From positions 124,001 to 188,000 of the forward strand of contig NZ_SLWS01000011.1 in the NCBI RefSeq assembly GCF_004345645.1: DNA of 64,000 bases, in the 5' to 3' direction. The notes beneath the pieces were generated by a model that was not told the origin of the DNA, did no database searches, and was given only the letters and a program-made list of their open reading frames with translations. Made by a program: the position numbers and the translations under genes. This document shows, piece by piece, positions 55,466-63,789 of this stretch (within the stretch, counting starts at the first letter, position 1; each line of letters begins with the position of its first letter). This DNA is from Actinocrispum wychmicini. GTDB taxonomy: Bacteria; Actinomycetota; Actinomycetes; Mycobacteriales; Pseudonocardiaceae.

Positions 55466-56056
55466 ATGGGTAGGACGCCACTGCGGCTGTACATGTCCAT
55501 GTCGGTAGACGGGTACATCACCGGGCCGGACGACCGGCCGGGCCAGGAGCTCGGCCGCGACGGAGGGCGGCTGTTCAACTGGCTCGACGACCGGATGTCC
55601 GAGGGGATCAACGGGCAGGTGTACGCCGAGGCCAGCTCGACCGGCGCCGTGATCTCCGGACGTCGCACGTTTGAGCTGGCCAAGCGATGGAATGGCGACC
55701 ACCACGACGGCGTGCCGATCAACGTGCTCACCCACCACATCGACCCGGCCGACAAGCCACCGGGCAGCGCGAAGTTCTACACCGACGTCAACGCGTGTGC
55801 CGCCGAGGCCCGAGAAGCAGCGGGAGATCGACCCGTGCTGGTGCACGGCGCGGGTGCGGCGCAGGCGTTGCTGGCAGCCGGTCAGCTCGACGAACTCGAA
55901 CTGCATCTCGTCCCCGTACTGCTGGGTGACGGACGACGGCTGTTTGAGCCGACCGGACTCGGCCACGTCGAACTGGAGCTCGTCCGCCGGCTCGAAGGCC
56001 GTAACGTCACACATATGCGTTACCGCGTCGTCCATCAGGATGGGAAACAGCCGTGA
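55466..56056 (+). CDS. RibD C-terminal/dihydrofolate-reductase-family protein
   Basis: 196 residues; ATG 55466 has GGAAGGGG at a good distance (an ATG at 55460 is too close). LYMSMSVDGYITGPDDRPGQ, AVISGRRTFELA and LVHGAGAAQALLAAGQLDEL are typical of the RibD_C/DHFR-like NADPH-binding fold found widely in actinobacteria, usually with unknown substrate. It starts right after the broken VOC gene, so the pair was probably an operon. A strong terminator follows. Confidence 0.85.
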   Translation: MGRTPLRLYMSMSVDGYITGPDDRPGQELGRDGGRLFNWLDDRMSEGINGQVYAEASSTGAVISGRRTFELAKRWNGDHHDGVPINVLTHHIDPADKPPGSAKFYTDVNACAAEAREAAGDRPVLVHGAGAAQALLAAGQLDELELHLVPVLLGDGRRLFEPTGLGHVELELVRRLEGRNVTHMRYRVVHQDGKQP

Positions 56057-56071
56057 CTCCGTAGTGGGCTT

Positions 56072-56109
56072 GCGGCAGCACAGCCGAGCGGACTCGGCGG
56101 TGCTGCCGC
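56072..56109. terminator. Strong bidirectional terminator hairpin
   Basis: Arms GCGGCAGCAC (56072-56081) and GTGCTGCCGC (56100-56109) pair perfectly; after one mismatch GCCGAG pairs with CTCGGC around a four-base loop. It sits between the convergent RibD-type and secreted-protein genes, and GTTT follows on the + strand. Confidence 0.85.
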
Positions 56110-56116
56110 GTTTCGG

Positions 56117-59100
56117 CTATGAGCCCAGTGAGTTGTAGCTGGGTGGGGCCGAGTCGATCGGGGCGTGGGCTTGGTCGTGTGGGACTGCGACAGTGATGGT
56201 CGTTTGGCAGGTCAGGCCGGCGGCATCGCGGGCGGTCACGTGTACGCGGTATATGCGGCCGTCTCCGGTGCCGAGTCGTTCGGCGCGGAGCGACGCGGTG
56301 GTCGAGAGCGGGGCGGTCAGGGTCGCGTCCGGTGCGGTGGCGTCTTCGGGACCGGTGAGTGGTTCGTCCTGGGTGATCGCGTCGATGGTCGTGGTGACGG
56401 TGTCACCGTCGTCCGGGTCGGTCGCGCCGCTGACCGTGATGCCGACCATCTTGTGGTTCGGGGGCCAGAGGGTGGCCGGGTAGGGGTGTAGTGCGTGGCA
56501 GTCCGGCGGTCGATTGAGGTGGCTGAGCACGGCCTGGGTGAGCGCGTCGGCGCCGGACGCGGGGACGAGGCCGCTGTTGACGAGGCTGGCGACCAGGTTC
56601 GAGGTGAGCGTCTGGGCCGAGGTGGCCAGGCCGGCCGCGAGCCGGAATGTGACGATCCGGACGAGCCGGTCGGTCAGGCTGGGTTCCTGGTCGACCCCGA
56701 GCGGCGCGGCCTCGACCGTGGTCCGTCCGTCCAGCCCGGCCTGCAGGAAGCCCGCGGTGGCGTGCTGGCGGCCGGGTGGCTCGCAGGCGTCGCCGATGCC
56801 GTCCAGGGCGGCGTCACGCTGGTCCGGGTTGGCGGTGTCCGGGCAGTTGTCCAGCTCGTCGAGGACTCCGTCACGGTCGGCGTCGGCGATCACCGGGGCA
56901 CCGTTGCGGACGGCGAAGTCGTAGCGGCCGCGCACCGGGCTGTCGACGCTGTGGTTGATCAAGCCGGTGTCCTGGTTGAGATCCAGGAAGGCGCCGGGGA
57001 CGCCGGAGCCGGGCAGTTCGACGAACGTGCCGGGCTGGCCGGTGCCCTTGGCGAAGCCCGCGCGGGCTGAGGCGCCGCCTTGGCACGCTGCGTTGCCGCC
57101 GCTGGCGGTGCCGGTCTCCCACTGGATCCGGTTGTAGTTGAACTCGATGTCGAAGTCACCGGGGTTGACGTCCGAGCGGTCGACCAGCACCACCTGGAAG
57201 TCGTTGCGCACACTGGTGATCTGGTTGTAGCAGCCCACCGATGGCCAGGTGGCGCCGAATGCCGGGTGGCCGTCGACGGTGCCGGTTCCATAGTGGACGG
57301 TGTTGCCCTGGCGGGTGTCGACGTCGGCGAAGAACGGCGCGATGATCGACCGCTGCGTGCTCGACAGGTCGAACGGGGTGAACGTGCCGAGCGGCTGGTC
57401 CAGCGTCAGGTTCCCGTTGTTGTTGACGAACGCTGAGCTGAACTGACGGCCGAAGAAGTTGGCGGTGAACCCGATCGGCACCGCGCCCGTCGAGCCGTCG
57501 TCGTTGGGCGGCAGTTCGGTGGCGTCGAAGCCGGGTCGTGTTGCCAGGCGTGGCAGCGGTGGTCGGTGTGCGACCGGCACGTTGAACGAGAACGTGTTGC
57601 CAGTGGGCGAGGTCGTGCCGGACGCGGTGGTCTCGGTGACCCCGGGGTTGCGCGCGTCGCCGAAGAGGTCGACCACGGCCATGGAGAGGGTGAACGGCGA
57701 TCCGTCCGGTCCGTGCACCAGGACCTGGTACTGGCCGGGCGGCGGGTTGAGGATCAGCGCGGTGGCCGCGCTGCCTTCGGGGTTGTTGGTGTAGATCGAG
57801 CCGGTGATGCCGTTGAGCACGGCACCGGCGGTCGTGCGGCCGGTCTGCGCGCCACTCGGGTCGGTGACCAGGACCTCGGCCGGCGGTTCCTGCACGATGG
57901 CGAACCGGTCGATGGAGGCCAGGTGGTCGATGAGCGTGGTGTGGAAGTACACCTCGGCGGCCTGCACCTTGGCCGCGAGCGGTGCCTTGGGTGAGGCCAG
58001 CGCGTTCAGGTTGGCCCAGAATGTGAGCGGGCCGGTGTTGTATCCGAGCGTGCCGGTCAGGCTGTCGCGGATGTCGAACCCGTCCGTGTGCCATTTCACG
58101 AAGATCGAGCCGCCAGCTGGCGAGTTCAGCGAGCAGTTGTTGCGCAAGGCTTGGAAGTCGCACACGGGCGGGACGGCGGCGTCCTCGGCGCGGTAGAAGT
58201 CCAGTGACGCGGTGGCCGTGCTGGTGGCCACGACCACTCCGATGGATGGAGGGAATATTGCCGGGCACAATCCGAAGGGGTGCAAGCAGGTGAGCCGCAC
58301 GCGAAGCACGCCGCTGTTGGAGTCCAGCGAGCAGTACGCCGGTGAGCGCGCCGACACAGTGTTGAACGTCAAGCCAAGCGGGTCGTAGCTGACCCGGTAG
58401 CCCTTGCCGATCTGGCCAAGGATGTCGGTGGCGGTCACCGGTGGCAGTTGGACCGGATTCGACAGGCCCGTTGGGCAGTTTCCGGTGATGGTGACCTTCG
58501 CCTGGTTCGACGTGGCGCCCTCGTTGTCCGCGACGGTGTAGCTGAACTCGTCGGTGTCCTCGAAGTCCTGGCCCTTCTCGTAGGTCACCACCCCGCCCGA
58601 GATCCGAGCCGTGCCGTGCCCGGGTGCGTTGACGATGGCGACCGAGCCGGGGTCGAGCGAGCCATCCGGGTCGAAGTCGTTGCCCAGCACCGGAATGTCG
58701 TCGCGCGGCCGGTCCGCGATGTCCTTGGTGTCGTTGACCGCGACCGGCGGCTTGTTGGGCGGGGTGCCGCCCCAGAACAGCGGATCGGGCGAGTAACTGT
58801 CCCCACCCGCCGCCGACAGTTCGATCTCGTATTCGACGACCAGGTGGTCGAAATCGCACCGCGGCGACCGCCCGAAAGTGGCCTTCCCGCGCTGGCCGTC
58901 GATCTCGGCCACCCGTGACCGGCCAGCGCTGTCGGTCTGCACGTGCCCGTTCTCGATGAAGATGATCGTGCCATCCGAGAACACGTGGATGCTGTACCGC
59001 ACCAGCTCCTCGGGACCGTTCTGGTGCTTCTCCACGGTATCGAAATTCACCAGGAAATAATCGTCCTTACGCAGCGGTGTGGTCGTCCCACACTCGTCAT

Positions 59101-59374
59101 ACAGCAGCATGAACGTGTCCGCCGGTGACCCGGGCTCCGCCCGATCCGGTCTCAGGTTCGCCTGATCGGAGTAAAGAAACGCGTGCCGTTGGGGGAACTC
59201 CGCCGGCGTCACATCGGCCCATTCACGGGTGCCGTCCGCGCAGGTGGTAAATGATCCATCGGTAATGTGACAGAAAGCGCTTGGCCCACTTGCCGCCCAC
59301 GTGACACTGGGCACCGCGCCCAGTAGGAGGCTGAGGCATGTGCCCAAGGTGATCAATTTCCGGCCAATTGTCAT
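56117..59374 (-). CDS. Large secreted protein with Ig/cadherin-like, NIDO and thrombospondin type-3 repeats
   Basis: 1085 residues; AAAGGAG precedes ATG 59374 and a signal peptide follows (LITLGTCLSLLLGAVPSVTW). In order: a Cys-containing N-terminal domain; a cadherin/VCBS-like unit (PPVAVNDTKDIADRP, DEFSYTVADNEGA) near 215-300; a long beta-rich centre; a nidogen-like NIDO domain (about 625-790: SSAFVNNNGNLTLDQPLG, IIAPFFADVDTRQG); a calcium-type thrombospondin repeat (DADRDGVLDELDNCPD); and a final beta domain with PPNHKM. No anchor or sorting signal is obvious. Likely an extracellular adhesive or matrix protein. Confidence 0.82.
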   Translation of the reverse strand: MTIGRKLITLGTCLSLLLGAVPSVTWAASGPSAFCHITDGSFTTCADGTREWADVTPAEFPQRHAFLYSDQANLRPDRAEPGSPADTFMLLYDECGTTTPLRKDDYFLVNFDTVEKHQNGPEELVRYSIHVFSDGTIIFIENGHVQTDSAGRSRVAEIDGQRGKATFGRSPRCDFDHLVVEYEIELSAAGGDSYSPDPLFWGGTPPNKPPVAVNDTKDIADRPRDDIPVLGNDFDPDGSLDPGSVAIVNAPGHGTARISGGVVTYEKGQDFEDTDEFSYTVADNEGATSNQAKVTITGNCPTGLSNPVQLPPVTATDILGQIGKGYRVSYDPLGLTFNTVSARSPAYCSLDSNSGVLRVRLTCLHPFGLCPAIFPPSIGVVVATSTATASLDFYRAEDAAVPPVCDFQALRNNCSLNSPAGGSIFVKWHTDGFDIRDSLTGTLGYNTGPLTFWANLNALASPKAPLAAKVQAAEVYFHTTLIDHLASIDRFAIVQEPPAEVLVTDPSGAQTGRTTAGAVLNGITGSIYTNNPEGSAATALILNPPPGQYQVLVHGPDGSPFTLSMAVVDLFGDARNPGVTETTASGTTSPTGNTFSFNVPVAHRPPLPRLATRPGFDATELPPNDDGSTGAVPIGFTANFFGRQFSSAFVNNNGNLTLDQPLGTFTPFDLSSTQRSIIAPFFADVDTRQGNTVHYGTGTVDGHPAFGATWPSVGCYNQITSVRNDFQVVLVDRSDVNPGDFDIEFNYNRIQWETGTASGGNAACQGGASARAGFAKGTGQPGTFVELPGSGVPGAFLDLNQDTGLINHSVDSPVRGRYDFAVRNGAPVIADADRDGVLDELDNCPDTANPDQRDAALDGIGDACEPPGRQHATAGFLQAGLDGRTTVEAAPLGVDQEPSLTDRLVRIVTFRLAAGLATSAQTLTSNLVASLVNSGLVPASGADALTQAVLSHLNRPPDCHALHPYPATLWPPNHKMVGITVSGATDPDDGDTVTTTIDAITQDEPLTGPEDATAPDATLTAPLSTTASLRAERLGTGDGRIYRVHVTARDAAGLTCQTTITVAVPHDQAHAPIDSAPPSYNSLGS

Positions 59375-59578
59375 ACTCGGCTCCTTTGGTAACGCGAAAC
59401 GCGGGTACGAACTGCCAAGCAAATCGGGAACCAGTCGGAACCGTTACTACGGATGCACCGCGATCAATGTCGAACAATCACCAATTGCCCGGTCTCTTCG
59501 TCGCCGACGGCTCGCGTTTCCTGAACGCACACGAACCATAACGAGGGCGCTTGTCGGAACAATGCCTCCCCGCGTTCG

Positions 59579-60562
59579 TCAGCTGAATCTGAACCAGGTG
59601 CCGCCGTCTCTCAGCCAGGTGCCGGTCGATGAGCCATGCTGAGTCTGAAAGGGTTTGCCGTAGTCATCGACGATCAATGGTGCGCCCAGTTGTCCCTTGT
59701 AGGCCCAGTCGATCGCGAGCCGCCAGGAGACCAGGCAGTTGCAGATGTCCTCAGGGCGGTTGGCGAGACTGGCTACCGCGTTGATCTGGAGCTGAACGAG
59801 GTCTTTGTCCGATGTCGTGAAAGGGAAGTTGTGCCCGTCGACCTCGGTGATCGGTTGAGCCAACGGCGGATCCAGGATGATTTTGAGCCGGCCCTCGTCC
59901 GGCTCACCGCACTCCGCCACGGTGCGGACCACTGGCCCGGCGATCCCTGGGGTCTTGTGCACGTCGACGAGACGGATGTCGAGCAGGTTGACGGCGCTCG
60001 GCTCCTTGCCCTGGATCGCCAGCTTGAAGTTGGTCACTTGGTGATCGACGCCGCCGATGGTGTGCGCCCAGGTCTCGTCCATGGTCCCCACGCCTGGGGG
60101 CGGCACGATCGACGTGATGGGCTGCGGGAACACCCACTGGCCGTGGCCGCCGCAGTGCGGAATGGCAGCTCCGTTGTCCACGTGGTTCCGGTCGTAGACA
60201 AGAGTCACCCCGAACGGCACGTCAGCGGGGTTCGCTGTCGCGCCAGGCATCACCGCCGGCACGCCGGAACTCGACGTGGCGACAGACGGACCGGGCGCGC
60301 CCCCCGTCGAGGACGGCCTCAGGGAAACAGCGATGACCAGGCCGCTCACTGTCACGACAGCGCAGATGCCAATCCATCGGTGGGCCGCAAGGAACTTCCC
60401 CGCACGCGGCAACCAACCAGGATTGGCCGCGGGCTCGATCGGGCGGTGATCATGATAGTGGATCCCGCCCTTGATGTTCGCCGCTTGCACCACAAACTCG
60501 GACTCGCCCACCGATAGCGTATTGCGAACGTCATCCGGTTGACGGTCCGGCTCCTCGGTCAC
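59579..60562 (-). CDS. Single-TM protein with extracellular domain, ESX-linked
   Basis: 327 residues from GTG 60562 (GTGA overlap with the small upstream ORF). The cytoplasmic N-terminus includes VVQAANIKGGIHYH, similar to the short VVQAG.I.G.VH.H segment often seen in actinobacterial conflict and NTPase proteins. One TM helix lies at about 64-82, then a Ser/Pro-rich linker and an outside domain with Cys pairs (PHCGGHGQWV; EDICNCLVSWRLAID). Function unknown. It is coupled to the EspG side of the cluster. Confidence 0.7.
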   Translation of the reverse strand: MTEEPDRQPDDVRNTLSVGESEFVVQAANIKGGIHYHDHRPIEPAANPGWLPRAGKFLAAHRWIGICAVVTVSGLVIAVSLRPSSTGGAPGPSVATSSSGVPAVMPGATANPADVPFGVTLVYDRNHVDNGAAIPHCGGHGQWVFPQPITSIVPPPGVGTMDETWAHTIGGVDHQVTNFKLAIQGKEPSAVNLLDIRLVDVHKTPGIAGPVVRTVAECGEPDEGRLKIILDPPLAQPITEVDGHNFPFTTSDKDLVQLQINAVASLANRPEDICNCLVSWRLAIDWAYKGQLGAPLIVDDYGKPFQTQHGSSTGTWLRDGGTWFRFS

Positions 60563-60729
60563 GATTCGAGTATCTGTGCCACACCAGGAGCCGTTACTAC
60601 TCCATCAATGGCGCTGTTCTCACGCGGGGACAGCAGCCTGTCGATCTCGTCGGCCGAGTTGTTACCGTGCGGTGGGATCTGCGGCGCGTTGCCACCGGCG
60701 CCACGGACCTGTCACCCGTTCTGGTTCAT
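60559..60729 (-). pseudogene. Small coupled ORF (56 codons) interrupted by an in-frame TGA at codon 6
   Basis: ATG 60729 overlaps the EspG stop (TGATG), and the final TGA (60559-60561) overlaps the GTG of the next gene, so position and phase are those of a coupled operon gene. Reading MNQNG, codon 6 is TGA (60712-60714), then QVRGAGGNAPQIPPHGNN and SADEIDRLLSPREN continue to the end. A point mutation or sequencing error of CGA/TGG to TGA is the simplest explanation. Nothing supports selenocysteine. Confidence 0.6.
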
Positions 60730-61499
60730 CAAATGACCTGGTCGAGCAACTCGGTCAGCCGGCGGCTGATCCACGTACCGTCGGCCGGCGTCAGCGTGGC
60801 CAACAGTTCGTTTCCCACGGCTTCCACCGTCACCGCGTAACGGCCTGTCGCGGTGTCGTACCAGCTGACGATCGGTGACCGTCCGTCCGGACCGTTCGCC
60901 GCGGCCTGGCCCGCGCCCGTGCGCTCCGAGTCGACCAGGGTGATGACCGCCCGCGCGGCCCGGCCTGTGACGTGCGCCGCCGCGAGGACCCGTTCGAACC
61001 CGTTGTACCCGGAACGTGCGTACGCCTCCATCGCGGCCGACAACGCCTCCCGAGGCATCCGGACCGGTTCCCCTGGGCCGGCGGGAAGATCTCCGATGAC
61101 GTGCATGGCCGCCGCGACAAGCCGGTCAGGACGGGCTGGTTCGAGTGTCAGCTCATTGTCGTCCAGCACCGCGAGCACAGCCCGCTCGCCCGTGCCGGCG
61201 GCCAACACCCGCCATGCCTTCTCGCCGAACACGAGTGCGTCCACGGAACGTGTCGGACGATTCAGCAGTTCGACGAGTTCCCGGAGACCCGGAGCGACTT
61301 CTTCACCGTCGGTGAGTCCGGCGTTCTCCAGTGTCGCGAACACCTTGGCGCCCAACGCGTCGCGCTCCGCCATGGTCACCCCGTGCGAGGGAACCTCCAG
61401 CGGATAGGGTGGTGTCTGCCCGGACAGGTCGTCCCACAGCAGGTCGAACTCCAAGTGGGACAGCACCACGCCGCGCGCTGTCGGTGTACATCGGGCCAT
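60729..61499 (-). CDS. espG: ESX secretion-associated protein EspG
   Basis: 256 residues; ATG 61499 is preceded by GGGAGGAC. The N-terminus (VVLSHLEFDLLWDDL, PYPLEVPSHGVTMAERD) is characteristic of the EspG family, cytosolic chaperones that bind PE-PPE substrates and deliver them to the type VII ATPase. Downstream NTF2-like alpha/beta features (SPIVSWYDTATGRYAV) fit. Length matches the family (about 250-290). It is divergent from an AraC-type regulator, 57 bases apart. Confidence 0.85.
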   Translation of the reverse strand: MARCTPTARGVVLSHLEFDLLWDDLSGQTPPYPLEVPSHGVTMAERDALGAKVFATLENAGLTDGEEVAPGLRELVELLNRPTRSVDALVFGEKAWRVLAAGTGERAVLAVLDDNELTLEPARPDRLVAAAMHVIGDLPAGPGEPVRMPREALSAAMEAYARSGYNGFERVLAAAHVTGRAARAVITLVDSERTGAGQAAANGPDGRSPIVSWYDTATGRYAVTVEAVGNELLATLTPADGTWISRRLTELLDQVI

Positions 61500-61556
61500 C
61501 CCGTCCTCCCTCGGCTACGGTGGGCCGCTGCGGACTATAGCGGTCGGAATGGATGA

Positions 61557-62309
61557 GTGGACGGTATGGGCCAGAACGTCGTCAGCGGGCACTTGGTCGT
61601 CCGCTCTTCCGGAACGGATGCGGTGTTGGCGGCGATCAACGGAACCGCTGCGCGGGAACGTGTTCAGCTGCTCATGCATTGCCCTGTCCGCGCAGGCGAT
61701 GTCGCGTTCGCTGACTGTGCTTTACAAGCGTCCCATGACGGTGTGGTGATGCTGGCCGTCGCCGCGGCACGGCTGTCGATTGCGTTCGGCGAGCTGCGTC
61801 CGCTGATGTTCCAGCCCGTCGAAGTTTCGCCCGCGTTGCGTGAATTGTTCGCGAACGCTGTCGCGCAGGTGCTGTCGGCTCGGGAGGCGCTGGACCCACA
61901 TGGATTGTCGCATTATCTGATCGGACTCGCGAATTTGGTGCTGCGCAGCGCTTTACGGGCCGAACTGGACCGGGTGGACACACTCGCGGTACGGCGCAGG
62001 GAAGCGATGGACTACATCCGCGAGCACCTGTCCGAACCATCGCTGGGCGCTGACCGCGTCGCGGACGCGCTGTTCATCTCCCGACGGCGTCTCTACCAGT
62101 TGTTCGACGACGGGCAGGGAGTGTCCGAGCGGATTCGGGGCATGCGCCTGGAACGCGCCAAGAACCTGCTGACCGACCCGGCCAAGGCCAGTCAGGGCAT
62201 CGCCGGGATCGCCAAGGACTGTGGGTTCGTCAACGCCACGCACTTTTCCCGTACGTTCCGCAAAGTCGTGGGACAGACGCCGAGGCAGTTCAGGGAGACC
62301 GCGCGGTGA
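61557..62309 (+). CDS. AraC-family transcription regulator
   Basis: 250 residues from GTG 61557 (ATG 61566 is equally possible; neither has a clear ribosome site). The C-terminal double HTH is complete (ADRVADALFISRRRLYQLFD; IAKDCGFVNATHFSRTFRKV; GQTPRQFR). The N-terminal half is a ligand-type domain like that of NphR/AraC_binding_2 proteins. It overlaps the 3' end of the convergent 62290-62799 gene by 20 bases and may control the divergent espG operon. Confidence 0.88.
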   Translation: MDGMGQNVVSGHLVVRSSGTDAVLAAINGTAARERVQLLMHCPVRAGDVAFADCALQASHDGVVMLAVAAARLSIAFGELRPLMFQPVEVSPALRELFANAVAQVLSAREALDPHGLSHYLIGLANLVLRSALRAELDRVDTLAVRRREAMDYIREHLSEPSLGADRVADALFISRRRLYQLFDDGQGVSERIRGMRLERAKNLLTDPAKASQGIAGIAKDCGFVNATHFSRTFRKVVGQTPRQFRETAR

Positions 62310-62799
62310 ACTCCAGCGTGGACAGCAACCGGCCGGCCACGCCGGCCAGGTCCAGCCAGCCCCGTCCGGTCGGCGAGTGCAGCGTGAACATGGTGGCACG
62401 TGTGGCCGGTGCGGTGTCGGTGACGACGGCCTGCAGTTGGGCTCCCGCCATCAGGATCGGTTCCACGATCAGCACCGAACAACCCTTGGCTGTCTTGGCT
62501 TCCGTCACCTCACGCAGCTCCGGCGTGGACGCGTGCAGGAGGTGGTTCCGCAACTCCTCGGCCTGGCTTGCGGTGATCACGCCGCCGACCAGGATGCCGG
62601 GATCAGCGGCCGGATGCGTCACCACCGCGAGCAGCCCGGCACGGTCGCGGTGGGCTGCTTCCGCGGCCTGCACCGCCGCGGCCTCCAGGGTGGGGTCATG
62701 CTCGGCAATCCGGGTGATCGCGGCGAGAAGTTCAGCGGTGGTGTCCGCGACCGACCGCAACGACACCGAAGTGATACCGGGAATCGAGGCCAGCTTCAC
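62290..62799 (-). CDS. Hypothetical protein in the ESX cluster (169 aa)
   Basis: GTG 62799 overlaps the previous stop (GTGA). Helical start (MKLASIPGITSVSLRSVADT) then alpha/beta with GILVGGVITASQAEELRNHL and CSVLIVEPILMAGAQLQAVV. I do not recognise the family. Four consecutive overlapping genes on this strand suggest one secretion-related operon. Confidence 0.7.
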   Translation of the reverse strand: MKLASIPGITSVSLRSVADTTAELLAAITRIAEHDPTLEAAAVQAAEAAHRDRAGLLAVVTHPAADPGILVGGVITASQAEELRNHLLHASTPELREVTEAKTAKGCSVLIVEPILMAGAQLQAVVTDTAPATRATMFTLHSPTGRGWLDLAGVAGRLLSTLEFTARSP

Positions 62800-63512
62800 G
62801 CCGTCGGCGGCCCTTCTGTGAGCGCCGCCGCGAAAGCGCCAGCGGCACTGGCCGGTTCGGCCCTCGCACTACGTGCCCGCGGCAGTACGGCGGCCAACTC
62901 GGTGGCGAGCCTGGACTGCGCCGCGAGTATCTCGGCCAACGCCGGTGGCTGCGGCTGCGGCGGTACGGCGACCAGGTCGTCACCTGGGGCCAAGGCACGG
63001 AGCCGTTCGGTGACCTCGTGGGCGGCGGCCAGGTGCTCTCGCTTCAGCTCGCGGGCAGCGTTCAGCACACCGTCCAGTTCCTCGCTCAGGCTCTGGTGCC
63101 GCCGCGCCGCCCTGTGCCTGTCGGCCTCGATCCCAGGATCGGCGCTGAGCTGGGCTGCGGTGTGTGCACTGTCCACAGTGTCTTGTGCGGCCGCGATCGC
63201 CCGCCGCAGGTTGACCGCATGACGGTCCAGTTGCTCCGCCCGGCGCCGGTCGTCGAGCAACGTGGCCGCCCACTCGTCGAGCACGTCGGCCGTGCCGCGC
63301 AGAACCTGTTGTGCCGAGGTCAACTGCGCGGGCTGACCGCCGAGTTGGTCGTGGAGAGCGCTTGCCGCGATCCCCGTCCACCACTCGTGCACATTGGGCG
63401 GTAGGCGCGGGATGCGGTCGGCGGCGGTCCGGCAGCGTTCGCTGGCGGCCATCACCGCGTCCGGGCTGCCCGGTGCGGGATCGAAGCCCAGGCCCCGAAA
63501 CTCACCCAGCAT
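62796..63512 (-). CDS. WXG-like helical protein, putative type VII secretion substrate
   Basis: 239 residues; ATG 63512 (MLGEFRGLGFDPAPG) is preferred to longer frames because it overlaps the upstream stop by 11 bases. A WxG motif lies in HEWWTGIAASALHDQLGG, flanked by two long helices as in WXG100-type domains, followed by a coiled-coil region (ADRHRAARRHQSLSEELDGV) and a Pro-rich segment. No toxin domain is visible at the C-terminus. Confidence 0.7.
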   Translation of the reverse strand: MLGEFRGLGFDPAPGSPDAVMAASERCRTAADRIPRLPPNVHEWWTGIAASALHDQLGGQPAQLTSAQQVLRGTADVLDEWAATLLDDRRRAEQLDRHAVNLRRAIAAAQDTVDSAHTAAQLSADPGIEADRHRAARRHQSLSEELDGVLNAARELKREHLAAAHEVTERLRALAPGDDLVAVPPQPQPPALAEILAAQSRLATELAAVLPRARSARAEPASAAGAFAAALTEGPPTA

Positions 63513-63789
63513 CGAAGCTCCCGGCGACGCGTGACTCCACCCCGGTGTAGGCGTCCCGAGTCGCCCGGACACGCTGCTCCGCCGCGGCCAACTCGCCGTG
63601 TACGCCGTCGATCTTCGCGGCACACATCCGTGTCAACTCGTCGACCACCTCGGTCACGCCGCCTGGTCCCAGGTCGCCTGCTGCTCCCTCTGCCAGAACC
63701 GCCGACGCGGCTTGGATATCCTCGGTCGCCTGGGCCAGGCGACGGGCCAGTTCGGCGAGCTCGGCCGGATCCGTCCGGTAACCGCTCAC
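63502..63789 (-). CDS. EspC/ESX-type secreted small helical protein
   Basis: 95 residues from GTG 63789 (GTGA overlap). Two helices (DPAELAELARRLAQATEDIQ; LAAAEQRVRATRDAYTGVES) and length match the EspC-like ESX target family (DUF2580 type), helical hairpins secreted as dimers. Its neighbour with a WxG motif is a likely partner. Confidence 0.72.
   Translation of the reverse strand: MSGYRTDPAELAELARRLAQATEDIQAASAVLAEGAAGDLGPGGVTEVVDELTRMCAAKIDGVHGELAAAEQRVRATRDAYTGVESRVAGSFDAG

Noticed and set aside
60712-60714. In-frame TGA read as selenocysteine
   Set aside because: No SECIS-like hairpin follows, no selenoprotein family is recognised and no Sec machinery is visible; mutation or error is simpler.
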